From Actinomyces sp. (GTDB lineage Bacteria > Actinomycetota > Actinomycetes > Actinomycetales > Actinomycetaceae), in assembly GCA_012837655.1 (NCBI GenBank), contig DUQT01000008.1:1-10393 (forward strand): DNA of 10,393 nt, written 5' to 3'. The first letter of the stretch is position 1; each line of letters opens with the position of its first letter. Below the pieces are notes generated by a model, which saw nothing but the letters and a program-made list of their open reading frames with translations, had not been told where the DNA came from and ran no database searches. A program made the translations under genes and the position numbers. Positions 1-6,023 of the stretch are shown in pieces.

Positions 1-321
1 GCCGGCCTGCAAGTCCAGACTTCAGAGGAGTTCAGCGACGACGTTGAAAAGGGTGTCGTGATTTCGCAGGATCCTGCCGGCGAAGAAATTCGGTACCGCA
101 CCGACCCGGTCGCGATTGTCGTGTCCAAGGGACCGGAAATGGTGGAAGTACCAAACGTCAGAAGGATGAATCCCGACGACGCCAGGGCCGAACTTGAAGC
201 CCGCGGACTGAAGGTCGAGGTCGAGCAGGTCTTCGATGTAGTCAACCTAGTTGCCACGACGGATCCACCGGCAGGGACACTGGTTAAGGTCGGCTCGACC
301 GTGAAGATTAGAGTGATCTAG
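1..321 (+). CDS. PASTA-domain Ser/Thr protein kinase, C-terminal fragment
   Basis: Only the last 106 codons are in the window; the reading frame is open from base 1 and ends with TAG at 319-321. The fragment holds the second half of one PASTA domain (the QDPAG and VAIVVSKGPE segments, roughly residues 1-45) and one complete terminal PASTA domain (VEVPNV at the start, ARAELEARGLKVEV in the middle, TDPPAG, and KVGSTVKIRVI at the end). PASTA domains are extracellular muropeptide or lipid II sensing modules of PknB/PknL/StkP-type membrane kinases that control cell-wall growth; they also occur in some penicillin-binding proteins. The kinase reading is preferred because a PknL-type kinase gene is convergent with the class II DAHP synthase gene in other actinobacteria (recalled synteny). 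The kinase domain and membrane segment lie outside the window, so the family assignment beyond 'PASTA protein' is inferred. No clear terminator is visible in the 32 bp before the convergent aroG end. Confidence 0.85.
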   Translation, partial: AGLQVQTSEEFSDDVEKGVVISQDPAGEEIRYRTDPVAIVVSKGPEMVEVPNVRRMNPDDARAELEARGLKVEVEQVFDVVNLVATTDPPAGTLVKVGSTVKIRVI

Positions 322-353
322 GCGGGTTAGTTGCGAGACCACTGTGAGCCTGC

Positions 354-1709
354 TTACTGGCGTGACTCCTGGTAGTCGCGCAGAAGCTGGGCGACTCGGA
401 AGGCCATCTCCAAAGACTGCTGGTGATTCAAACGCGGATCAACCAGGGTCTCGTATTTGTCCTTTAGTCGAAGCTCATCCAGGTTTTCAGCTCCACCGAT
501 AACCTCGGTGACATCGTCACCGGTGAGTTCGATGTGCATACCTGCGGGCGACTCGTTCTTTTCAGCCAGCACACTAAAGAAGCCGTTCACTTCATCCATG
601 ATGGTTTCGAAATCGCGGGTCTTGTACCCAGACGATGTCTTGATTGTGTTGCCATGCATGGGGTCGGTAAGCCACACGACTGGTCGACCGTCACGCTGAA
701 CTGCATCCACCAGTGGTGGCAGAACATCGCGGATCTTGTCCGCCCCCATCCTGGTGATGAAGGTCAGTCGGCCTTCCTCGCCATCCGGATTCAGCTTCTC
801 TATTAGGCGGTACAGGTCATCGGGTTGAGCATTAGGCCCAACCTTAACTCCGATTGGGTTCCTAACTTCACGCAAGATCTCGACGTGTGCGCCCTCGGGC
901 TGGCGGGTCCGCTCCCCGATCCACAGGAAGTGGCCGGACGTGTTGTAAAGGTCCCCGCTTCGCGAATCGATGCGCGTCATTGCTGCCTCATATTCAAGCA
1001 GTAGCGCTTCATGCGAACTGTACAGGTCGACGACCTTCAGACCCTCAAAGTCAGCCCCAGCTGCCTCCATGAATCGAACGGCACGGTTAATCTCTTTCGC
1101 AAGAGCTTCGTAGCGCGAGTACGCCGGGTTCTTCGTGAAGCCAGCATTCCAAGTGTGTACTCGACGCAGGTCGGCGTAGCCGCCCTTTGTGAACGCGCGG
1201 ATGAGGTTCAAGGATCCCGCTGAATGCTGGTACGTGTCCAGCAGTCGCTCCGGGTCCGGAGTGCGCCCTTCCGCCGTGAAGGCGTAATCATTGACCGCAT
1301 CCCCGCGGTAGGACGGCAGAGTCACACCATCGCGAGTTTCCGTATCTGACGACCTCGGTTTTGCATACTGGCCTGCAATGCGGCCGACTTTAACAACCGG
1401 CATTGACGCGCCGTACGTTAGCACGACAGCCATCTGCAGAAGGGTTTGAATCTTCATGCGGATCTGGTCCGCTGTAGACCCTTCAAACGTTTCGGCACAG
1501 TCTCCGCCCATGAGGACGAAAGCTTCGCCGCGCCCAGCCTCAGCCATTTGGGCACGCAAATCATCAGCTTCACCAGCAAAGACAAGTGGAGGTCGTTTGC
1601 GCAACTTTTCAGTCACTTGGCGAAGATGCTCTGAATCGGGATACTCGGGCTGCTGCACTGCAGGGTGGTCACGCCAGGAATCCCATGGGAAGCTTTCGTC
1701 GATAATCAT
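354..1709 (-). CDS. aroG: Class II 3-deoxy-D-arabino-heptulosonate-7-phosphate (DAHP) synthase
   Basis: This cytosolic enzyme condenses phosphoenolpyruvate with erythrose 4-phosphate, the first step of the shikimate pathway. The 451-residue product carries the class II (plant/mycobacterial) hallmarks: GGDCAE at 68-73, KVGRIAGQYAKPRS at 107-120, PSYRGD at 132-137, FLWIGERTRQ at 261-270, GVKVGP at 287-292, TRMGADKIRD at 319-328, and WLTDPMHGNT at 346-355. The expected metal ligands are present at C71, H352, E394 (GMHIEL) and D424 (DPRLN), with nearly the same spacing as Cys87/His369/Glu411/Asp441 of the M. tuberculosis enzyme. Length is normal for the class. The ATG at 1709 is followed at once by conserved N-terminal sequence; the ribosome site is weak (AAAAGA directly upstream), and a TATATT -10 at 1733-1738 leaves only a short leader. 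In related actinobacteria this synthase pairs with a small AroQ chorismate mutase and is feedback inhibited; no mutase gene is visible here. Confidence 0.97.
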   Translation of the reverse strand: MIIDESFPWDSWRDHPAVQQPEYPDSEHLRQVTEKLRKRPPLVFAGEADDLRAQMAEAGRGEAFVLMGGDCAETFEGSTADQIRMKIQTLLQMAVVLTYGASMPVVKVGRIAGQYAKPRSSDTETRDGVTLPSYRGDAVNDYAFTAEGRTPDPERLLDTYQHSAGSLNLIRAFTKGGYADLRRVHTWNAGFTKNPAYSRYEALAKEINRAVRFMEAAGADFEGLKVVDLYSSHEALLLEYEAAMTRIDSRSGDLYNTSGHFLWIGERTRQPEGAHVEILREVRNPIGVKVGPNAQPDDLYRLIEKLNPDGEEGRLTFITRMGADKIRDVLPPLVDAVQRDGRPVVWLTDPMHGNTIKTSSGYKTRDFETIMDEVNGFFSVLAEKNESPAGMHIELTGDDVTEVIGGAENLDELRLKDKYETLVDPRLNHQQSLEMAFRVAQLLRDYQESRQ

Positions 1710-1732
1710 TCTTTTAGGTTAGTCTCTTTGGG

Positions 1733-1761
1733 AATATAGTGTGGGCGCGCGTCCCGGTTAA
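1733..1761 (-). promoter_or_regulatory. Probable aroG promoter
   Basis: Read on the minus strand, TTAACC (1761-1756) and TATATT (1738-1733) are separated by exactly 17 bp and match 4/6 and 5/6 of the sigma-70 family consensus. A start site near 1726 would give a leader of under 20 nt before the aroG ATG. The -35 box lies in the loop, and the spacer in the downstream arm, of the GC-rich hairpin taken to be the pfp terminator. Confidence 0.5.
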
Positions 1762-1776
1762 TGGAACGCGCGCCCA
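1742..1776 (-). terminator. Strong GC hairpin after the phosphofructokinase gene
   Basis: An 11-bp perfect inverted repeat (arms 1742-1752 and 1766-1776, core GGGCGCGCGT / ACGCGCGCCC) encloses a 13-nt loop, 22 bp beyond the phosphofructokinase stop codon on the minus strand. The sequence after it (ACTATATTCC) is AT-rich but has no true U-run, so termination would be of the weak-tail or Rho-assisted kind common in actinobacteria. It could equally be a cruciform-type operator for aroG, whose promoter it overlaps. Confidence 0.55.
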
Positions 1777-1798
1777 AACAGCTAGTTAATGACCTTGG

Positions 1799-3022
1799 TT
1801 AGTCAACCGCGGGTGCCGGGGAAACACGCTCGCCGATTTCGGCGCTCATTTCGCGGAACCACGGGGTATCGATGTCGAACTTCTTGCCGCCAGCAATACG
1901 CTTGAAATCAATGGCCTTCAGCTTGTCGCCATCTTCTTCATCGTGACCGATAACACCGGAAACACCTTCGAATGCGCACTCGACTGCGTAGTCAGTCATC
2001 GACTTGATCAGGCGAAGGTCTTCCTTGTTCGCAGCTGCGGAACGAGAGAAGTAACCGGACTTCTGAACCATGACCTTCTCGGCGCCGATCTTCTCAGCGA
2101 ACTGCTTTGCGAACCATTCGCCCGGGTTGATCGTGTCAAGCTTCACGTGGCCGAAGGGGTCACGCTGAACAACTTCGCCAGCGTCTTCCATTTCCTGGAC
2201 GATTTCGGCGACGCCTGCACCTTCCGAAAGGAAGATGTTTACGTTGCCGTACTTGTCCATGATTGCCTTCAGGCGAGCAGCTTCACGGTCGATCTCAACG
2301 TGGTCTTCCGGAATGAAGACTGCGTGGATGTCCCAGCGTTCCTTCGTGAGGCCGAGCTCGGGAGCCCATTCCTGCTTCTTCCACCATTCGCGGTACTTGT
2401 AGGCAGCGGCGGCGGTTAGGTAACCACAGTTGCGGCCCATGACCTCGTGGATGATGAGCATGCGCGGGTTCGAGCGGTGCTCACCGATGATGTTTTGAGC
2501 GTAGATGGCGGCCTGTTCCGCGGCAGTCCATGCACCGAGCGACTGCTTAATCGGGATGACGTCGTTATCGATCGTCTTGGGCAGGCCAACTACGGTTAGG
2601 TGGTATTCGTTTTCTTCGAGGTAGTGTGCAAGGTCGGCTGCGGTGGTGTTCGTGTCGTCACCACCGATGGTGTGAAGCACGTCGACCTTATCTGTGCGGA
2701 GGCGTTCCGCAGCTACCTTTAGCGGATCCTGTCCTTCTTCGACGAGTCCACGCTTCACAAGGTCCTTTGCGTTGGTCAACTTCACGCGAGAGTTACCAAT
2801 GGGCGATCCACCAAAGTCGTGGAGTAGGGCGGCCTTCTTGCGAGCCTCGGCTCCAATAGTGATGTAGTTACCGGTCAGCAGACCGTGGTAGCCGTACTGG
2901 TAGGCAATGATTTCGATCGTTGGGTCTAGTTCGTTGTAGCGCTCAATCAGTCCTCCAACTGCGGAAGACAGGCACGGAGCAAATCCACCGGCCGTTAAAA
3001 GAGCAACTCGCTTGACTGACAT
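1799..3022 (-). CDS. pfp: 6-phosphofructokinase, pyrophosphate-dependent type
   Basis: The product phosphorylates fructose 6-phosphate to fructose 1,6-bisphosphate in glycolysis; the PPi form is reversible. The start is set at the ATG at 3022 (protein MSVKRVALLTAGG, 407 residues) because an AAAGG ribosome site lies about 8 nt upstream; an in-frame TTG at 3046 would add 8 residues but has no such site. Two residues decide phosphoryl-donor choice in this family: GGDDT at 120-124 has Asp122 where ATP enzymes have Gly (GGDGS), and PKTIDND at 148-154 has Lys149 where ATP enzymes have Gly. Both point to pyrophosphate. Asp152 is the catalytic base, and MGR at 195-197 binds sugar phosphate. The N-terminal LTAGGFAPCLSSAVGG is the usual nucleotide or PPi loop. 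It follows the acyltransferase gene on the same strand with 138 bp between them. An AT-rich TAAGATAAT at 3073-3081 could be a -10, but no -35 is seen. A GC hairpin follows its stop codon. Confidence 0.93.
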   Translation of the reverse strand: MSVKRVALLTAGGFAPCLSSAVGGLIERYNELDPTIEIIAYQYGYHGLLTGNYITIGAEARKKAALLHDFGGSPIGNSRVKLTNAKDLVKRGLVEEGQDPLKVAAERLRTDKVDVLHTIGGDDTNTTAADLAHYLEENEYHLTVVGLPKTIDNDVIPIKQSLGAWTAAEQAAIYAQNIIGEHRSNPRMLIIHEVMGRNCGYLTAAAAYKYREWWKKQEWAPELGLTKERWDIHAVFIPEDHVEIDREAARLKAIMDKYGNVNIFLSEGAGVAEIVQEMEDAGEVVQRDPFGHVKLDTINPGEWFAKQFAEKIGAEKVMVQKSGYFSRSAAANKEDLRLIKSMTDYAVECAFEGVSGVIGHDEEDGDKLKAIDFKRIAGGKKFDIDTPWFREMSAEIGERVSPAPAVD

Positions 3023-3160
3023 CTGATGGACCTTTCGATTGGACAATACTAGTGACGCGCAAAGCGCACACCATTATCTTAACGGTTCTTGACGTCCGAG
3101 GCCGCAATCGGGCAATCCATGGTCATGAATCAACCACGGTTTGACTGGGCAGGCCCCTAA

Positions 3161-3970
3161 CTAGTCCTTTTCTTCCTGATCACCAAGGTCTAGGACTTCG
3201 TCATCTTCAGTCGGTTCAGGAACTTCAACATCTGGTGCTTCTCGCCCACCGGGAGCCTTCGCACCACCCGGAACCGGTCCGGCAAACTTGCCCTCCTTCG
3301 CCAGCTGCGCCTTGACGTCAGCGGCGTAAAGGTCAACGTACTCCTGACCAGACAGGGTCATGAGGTTGTACATGATCTCATCAGTGACAGCGCGTAGTGT
3401 GAAGCGGTCACGTGCAAGTCCACGATAACGCGAGAAATCCAGTGGCTCACCGATAACCATTCCCACACGGTGGCGGCTAGGAATCTTTTGCCCGATTGGC
3501 TGTGCAATATTGGTGCCGATCATCGCAACCGGGACTACGGGTGCGCCAGATTCTAGTGCTAGGCGCGCAACTCCTACCTTGCCGCGATACAGGCGACCAT
3601 CAGGGCTGCGAGTTCCCTCCGGATAGATTCCGAACAGTTCGCCTTCTTCCAGCCTTGCAAGTCCAGTGCGGAGGGCGGCCTCGGCTGCTGTTCCCGAAGA
3701 GCGGTCTACCGGAATAGTTCCAACTCCGCGCATGAAGCGTGCGGTTAGCTTGCCCTTGAATCCGGTTCCTGTGAAGTAGTCGGATTTGCCCATGAAGACA
3801 ACTTCTCTGTCGATCATCAGTGGGAGGAAGACAGAGTCAAAAACCGCCAGGTGGTTCGACGCAAGAATTGCCGGACCTTCCGAGGGAATATTGTCTTTAC
3901 CACGAATCCAGGGACGGTAAAAAGCCTTCAAGAACGGCCCTGCCCCCGTCTTTAGTACCTGGTACAGCAC
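3161..3970 (-). CDS. plsC: PlsC-type 1-acyl-sn-glycerol-3-phosphate acyltransferase
   Basis: The product transfers an acyl chain to lysophosphatidic acid (or a related acceptor) at the inner face of the membrane to make phosphatidic acid. The catalytic HX4D box is NHLAVFD with His40 and Asp45; the acceptor-binding box is YPEGTRSPDG at 116-125; GVGTIPVDR at 82-90 and VVPVAMIG at 145-152 are further family blocks. The catalytic domain fills about residues 20-200. Residues from about 223 to 269 form a Pro/Gly- and then Asp/Glu-rich tail (EPTEDDEVLD) that looks disordered. The start is GTG at 3970, chosen because a full AGGAGG lies 8 nt upstream. A similar gene (Rv2182c) sits near aroG in mycobacteria. 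The leader carries an intrinsic-terminator-like hairpin, so expression may be attenuated. After the stop there is only a weak imperfect hairpin (3117-3139) with no U-run, so read-through into the phosphofructokinase gene is possible. Acyl acceptor specificity cannot be read from sequence. Confidence 0.93.
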   Translation of the reverse strand: MLYQVLKTGAGPFLKAFYRPWIRGKDNIPSEGPAILASNHLAVFDSVFLPLMIDREVVFMGKSDYFTGTGFKGKLTARFMRGVGTIPVDRSSGTAAEAALRTGLARLEEGELFGIYPEGTRSPDGRLYRGKVGVARLALESGAPVVPVAMIGTNIAQPIGQKIPSRHRVGMVIGEPLDFSRYRGLARDRFTLRAVTDEIMYNLMTLSGQEYVDLYAADVKAQLAKEGKFAGPVPGGAKAPGGREAPDVEVPEPTEDDEVLDLGDQEEKD

Positions 3971-3997
3971 GTCTTCGACCTCCTGGTAACGGATGTT

Positions 3998-4030
3998 AAA
4001 AAACTACCACTAACTTTTCAGTCTAGTGGT
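3998..4030 (-). terminator. Intrinsic-terminator-like hairpin in the plsC leader
   Basis: On the minus strand ACCACTA (4030-4024), one bulged G, ACT, a GAAA tetraloop (4019-4016), AGT and TAGTGGT (4012-4006) form a 10-bp stem with a stable GNRA loop. Two bases later comes a run of six T (4003-3998). This is the textbook layout of a Rho-independent terminator, and it is the only hairpin in the window with a true U-tract. It lies 27 bp upstream of the plsC GTG, downstream of the predicted plsC promoter, and oriented with plsC. No upstream minus-strand gene needs terminating here, so it is best explained as an attenuator or as the end of a short RNA of about 70 nt. Confidence 0.7.
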
Positions 4031-4036
4031 CTAGTG
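4021..4036. repeat. Tandem 8-mer GTCTAGTG x2
   Basis: GTCTAGTG occurs twice head to tail (4021-4028 and 4029-4036). On the minus strand the plsC-proximal copy forms part of the upstream arm of the leader hairpin, and the distal copy (CACTAGAC) offers a partial alternative partner for the TAGTGGT arm. This could allow a competing structure, or the repeats could be a protein site; both are inference. Confidence 0.5.
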
Positions 4037-4060
4037 TTCACTTTATGACTCGTTGACTGC

Positions 4061-4077
4061 ATCTGTAAGATACAGAT
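4061..4077. promoter_or_regulatory. Candidate operator, 17-bp dyad in the divergent promoter region
   Basis: ATCTGTA-AGA-TACAGAT is a perfect 7-bp inverted repeat with a 3-bp centre. It lies between the divergent plsC and exonuclease-GIY-YIG genes, and overlaps the -10 to +1 zone of the predicted plsC promoter. For the plus strand it contains TAAGAT (4066-4071), 17 bp after a poor -35 (TTATGA, 4043-4048), which might be the promoter of the nuclease gene; a better -35 (TTGACT, 4053-4058) has no good -10 at normal distance. A dimeric repressor bound here could affect both genes. Which regulator it would be is unknown. Confidence 0.4.
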
Positions 4078-4104
4078 TGTCCTCACGTCCGCAATTTCGG
4101 TCAA
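4076..4104 (-). promoter_or_regulatory. Probable plsC promoter
   Basis: On the minus strand TTGACC (4104-4099, 5/6 of consensus) and GACAAT (4081-4076, 4/6) are separated by exactly 17 bp. Transcription would begin near 4069, giving a leader of about 100 nt before the plsC GTG that contains the terminator-like hairpin. Confidence 0.5.
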
Positions 4105-4134
4105 CTTTAACGGTCAGTTTCACAAGGAGCCAAG

Positions 4135-5841
4135 ATGGATTACCGCCAGCCTGGGGTTGTAACCCCTGAACTTGGCCGGCGTTTAGGGCTCTCCGCCTCT
4201 CAGCTCCTACCGCTCGACGATGAGCCCAGTGAATCGACTTTCACCGAATCAGTGTGGTCAAGAACATATGTTGTTGTCGACTTGGAAACCACTGGCCTGT
4301 CCGGAACGGACGCGATCACAGAAATCGGCGCCGTGAAAGTTTCCGACAACAAGGTCATCGACACGTTCAGCACGCTTGTTGACCCCGAACGCGAAATCCC
4401 ACCAAGGATTACCGCGTTAACTGGCATCACGAACGCGATGGTGGAAGGCGCCCCAAAGCTTGCCGAAGTCATACCAGCATTCCTAGATTTCGCTGACTTT
4501 GAATCATCGGTACTCGTTGCCCACAACGCCTCATTTGATTGTGGTTTCCTCTCGCGCGCGTGCGACCAAATCGGGTGTGCGTGGAAGAAACCCGAAATAA
4601 TCGACACGCTCGCACTGGCCCGCACGATTCTGCCCCGCCCACTGGTACGCGATCACAGGCTCGGCACATTAGCTAAGTTTTTCGCGGTCACAAACCCCGA
4701 TGCGCACCGAGCATTAGCGGATGCCTACGTGACCGCCGAGGTCCTCTCCGGCCTCGTAAATCGACTTGATCAGGCGGGCGCAGAAGACTACGACGATTTG
4801 AACGTCGCTGCCCAGACAGTCCCGTATCGTCACCGCAAGAAGGCGTCGCTCGCGAAGGACCTGCCCACGTCGCCGGGCGTGTATAGATTCATTTCCGAGG
4901 ACGGACTCGCGCTTTACGTGGGGTCGGCGACGAATCTGCGGTCGCGGGTTAGGAGTTACTTCTCTGCTGCTGACAAGCGGCGTCGGATTCACGCGATGCT
5001 CGATCAGGTTGAAGGTGTGGAGGTCGAGGCTACGTCCTCTACGCTCGATGCGCGCATCTTAGAGTTGCGCACGATTCGAAACGATAGGCCGCTGTTTAGC
5101 GCTGCGTCCCGGCATCAGGACGACACTGCGTGGCTGCTTAGGCGTGGGAATGCTTTGACGACGGCTCACACGATTGCGCCTGAGGAGGCGCGCGGTGCGC
5201 TGGGACCGTATCGGCGGGTGACACATGCGCGGATGGCTAGGGAGGCGATTCTGTTAGCCACCGGCAAGGACTTCGACCCGCTTCGAGAGCCGTCCAACCT
5301 GGATGCTGTGGTTGAAAATACCGACCTCGTGGATCAATGTCTGCAGGGACGTGGACACATAATTTCTGCGCATCTGGTCAATTTGATGGCCGAGCTGTCT
5401 GAGCAGTCGCAGTACGAGCTGGCGGCGAGGATTCGAGACTATTTCGCGTACTATCTGCACGGTATCGAACGCCAGCGTGACACGGCTTTGGTGGCGGGGG
5501 CGCGCAAGATTGTGTGGGCGCACCACTTGCCAAAGGGTGGATGGCGGATGCACGCGGCGTCGCGCGGACACCTGTTGAAGACGATTGTGACACCGCCTAG
5601 GACGTCGCCCGCATGGGCGGTTGGTGAGCTCATGGCGCTAGATCCGCTACCCGACACTGGGATGCACCTGGCGCATGCGACGTGGGAGGAAGTGCGGATC
5701 TTAAGTCGGGACCTCAGTGATGCGGGGGCGCGGCTGATTGAGTGGGATTCCGATGAGCCGTTCGCCTGGGCGGTTGATTCAGACCTCGCTGAGCTGGAAC
5801 GCTGGGCGGACCTGCCCAGCCCGCGTCGGATTCGTCGCTAA
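4135..5841 (+). CDS. DEDDh 3'-5' exonuclease fused to UvrC-like GIY-YIG endonuclease
   Basis: The 568-residue product joins two nuclease modules. Residues about 44-212 are a DnaQ-like exonuclease: VVDLETTGL gives Asp49 and Glu51, HNASFD gives Asp135, and HRALADAY gives His191 and Asp196, so all five DEDDh residues are present. Residues about 241-330 are a UvrC/Cho-type GIY-YIG domain: SPGVY (Tyr250), LYVG (Tyr261), Arg271 in LRSRVRSYF, and Glu310 in ARILELRTI align with the catalytic Tyr, Tyr, Arg and Glu of UvrC. The UvrC lysine in YVGKA is Ser264 here. The remaining 240 residues have no UvrB-binding or RNase H-like UvrC domain that I recognise. This architecture is known from actinobacteria (Rv2191 type) and is presumed to act in DNA repair, incising and trimming damaged strands; substrate is unproven. 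ATG at 4135 follows AAGGAG by 6 nt. Codon choice changes sharply at the domain junction (see findings). It is convergent with the receiver-like gene. Confidence 0.9.
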   Translation: MDYRQPGVVTPELGRRLGLSASQLLPLDDEPSESTFTESVWSRTYVVVDLETTGLSGTDAITEIGAVKVSDNKVIDTFSTLVDPEREIPPRITALTGITNAMVEGAPKLAEVIPAFLDFADFESSVLVAHNASFDCGFLSRACDQIGCAWKKPEIIDTLALARTILPRPLVRDHRLGTLAKFFAVTNPDAHRALADAYVTAEVLSGLVNRLDQAGAEDYDDLNVAAQTVPYRHRKKASLAKDLPTSPGVYRFISEDGLALYVGSATNLRSRVRSYFSAADKRRRIHAMLDQVEGVEVEATSSTLDARILELRTIRNDRPLFSAASRHQDDTAWLLRRGNALTTAHTIAPEEARGALGPYRRVTHARMAREAILLATGKDFDPLREPSNLDAVVENTDLVDQCLQGRGHIISAHLVNLMAELSEQSQYELAARIRDYFAYYLHGIERQRDTALVAGARKIVWAHHLPKGGWRMHAASRGHLLKTIVTPPRTSPAWAVGELMALDPLPDTGMHLAHATWEEVRILSRDLSDAGARLIEWDSDEPFAWAVDSDLAELERWADLPSPRRIRR

Positions 5842-5977
5842 GACACGTAGCACGCATTCGTTTACCCGCGCTGACGATCCCACCGATAACACGGCGCGAA
5901 GCCGCGCAAGTGCAGAAGCCTTTGCACTACGACTTTGCCAGCACCGCCCTCGTAAATCGAAACGATGCAGAATTGAC

Positions 5978-6004
5978 TACGCGCCCACACTAGGCGGGCG
6001 CGTA
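5978..6004. terminator. Hairpin between convergent genes
   Basis: TACGCGCCC (5978-5986) and GGGCGCGTA (5996-6004) form a perfect 9-bp stem with a 9-nt loop, between the ends of the plus-strand nuclease gene and the minus-strand receiver-like gene. No U-run follows on either strand, so it is a weak or Rho-assisted bidirectional terminator candidate. A second, shorter hairpin (AGTGCA at 5909-5914 with TGCACT at 5923-5928) precedes it. Nothing else is recognisable in 5842-6023. Confidence 0.5.
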
Positions 6005-6023
6005 AAGTCTAAAAGTCTGAACG

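Noticed and set aside
1943..2419. 158-codon plus-strand open frame antisense to the phosphofructokinase gene.
   Set aside because: It lies wholly opposite a well-conserved gene, has no ribosome site, and its translation resembles no family. It is a codon-bias shadow.
3051..3081. Small GCGC-TTT-GCGC hairpin and TAAGATAAT as a phosphofructokinase promoter/leader element.
   Set aside because: No acceptable -35 box at 16-19 bp, and the hairpin stem is only 4 bp before a bulge; mentioned in the gene entry only.
3117..3139. Imperfect 7-bp inverted repeat after plsC as a terminator.
   Set aside because: It contains a G-U pair, a 9-nt loop and no U-run on the minus strand; too weak to call.
5981..5992. 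Shared 12-mer GCGCCCACACTA between the 5978-6004 hairpin and the hairpin at 1742-1776 (minus strand), suggesting a repeated hairpin element.
   Set aside because: In a 10-kb window several repeated 12-mers are expected by chance, and the 12-mer falls in different parts of the two hairpins.
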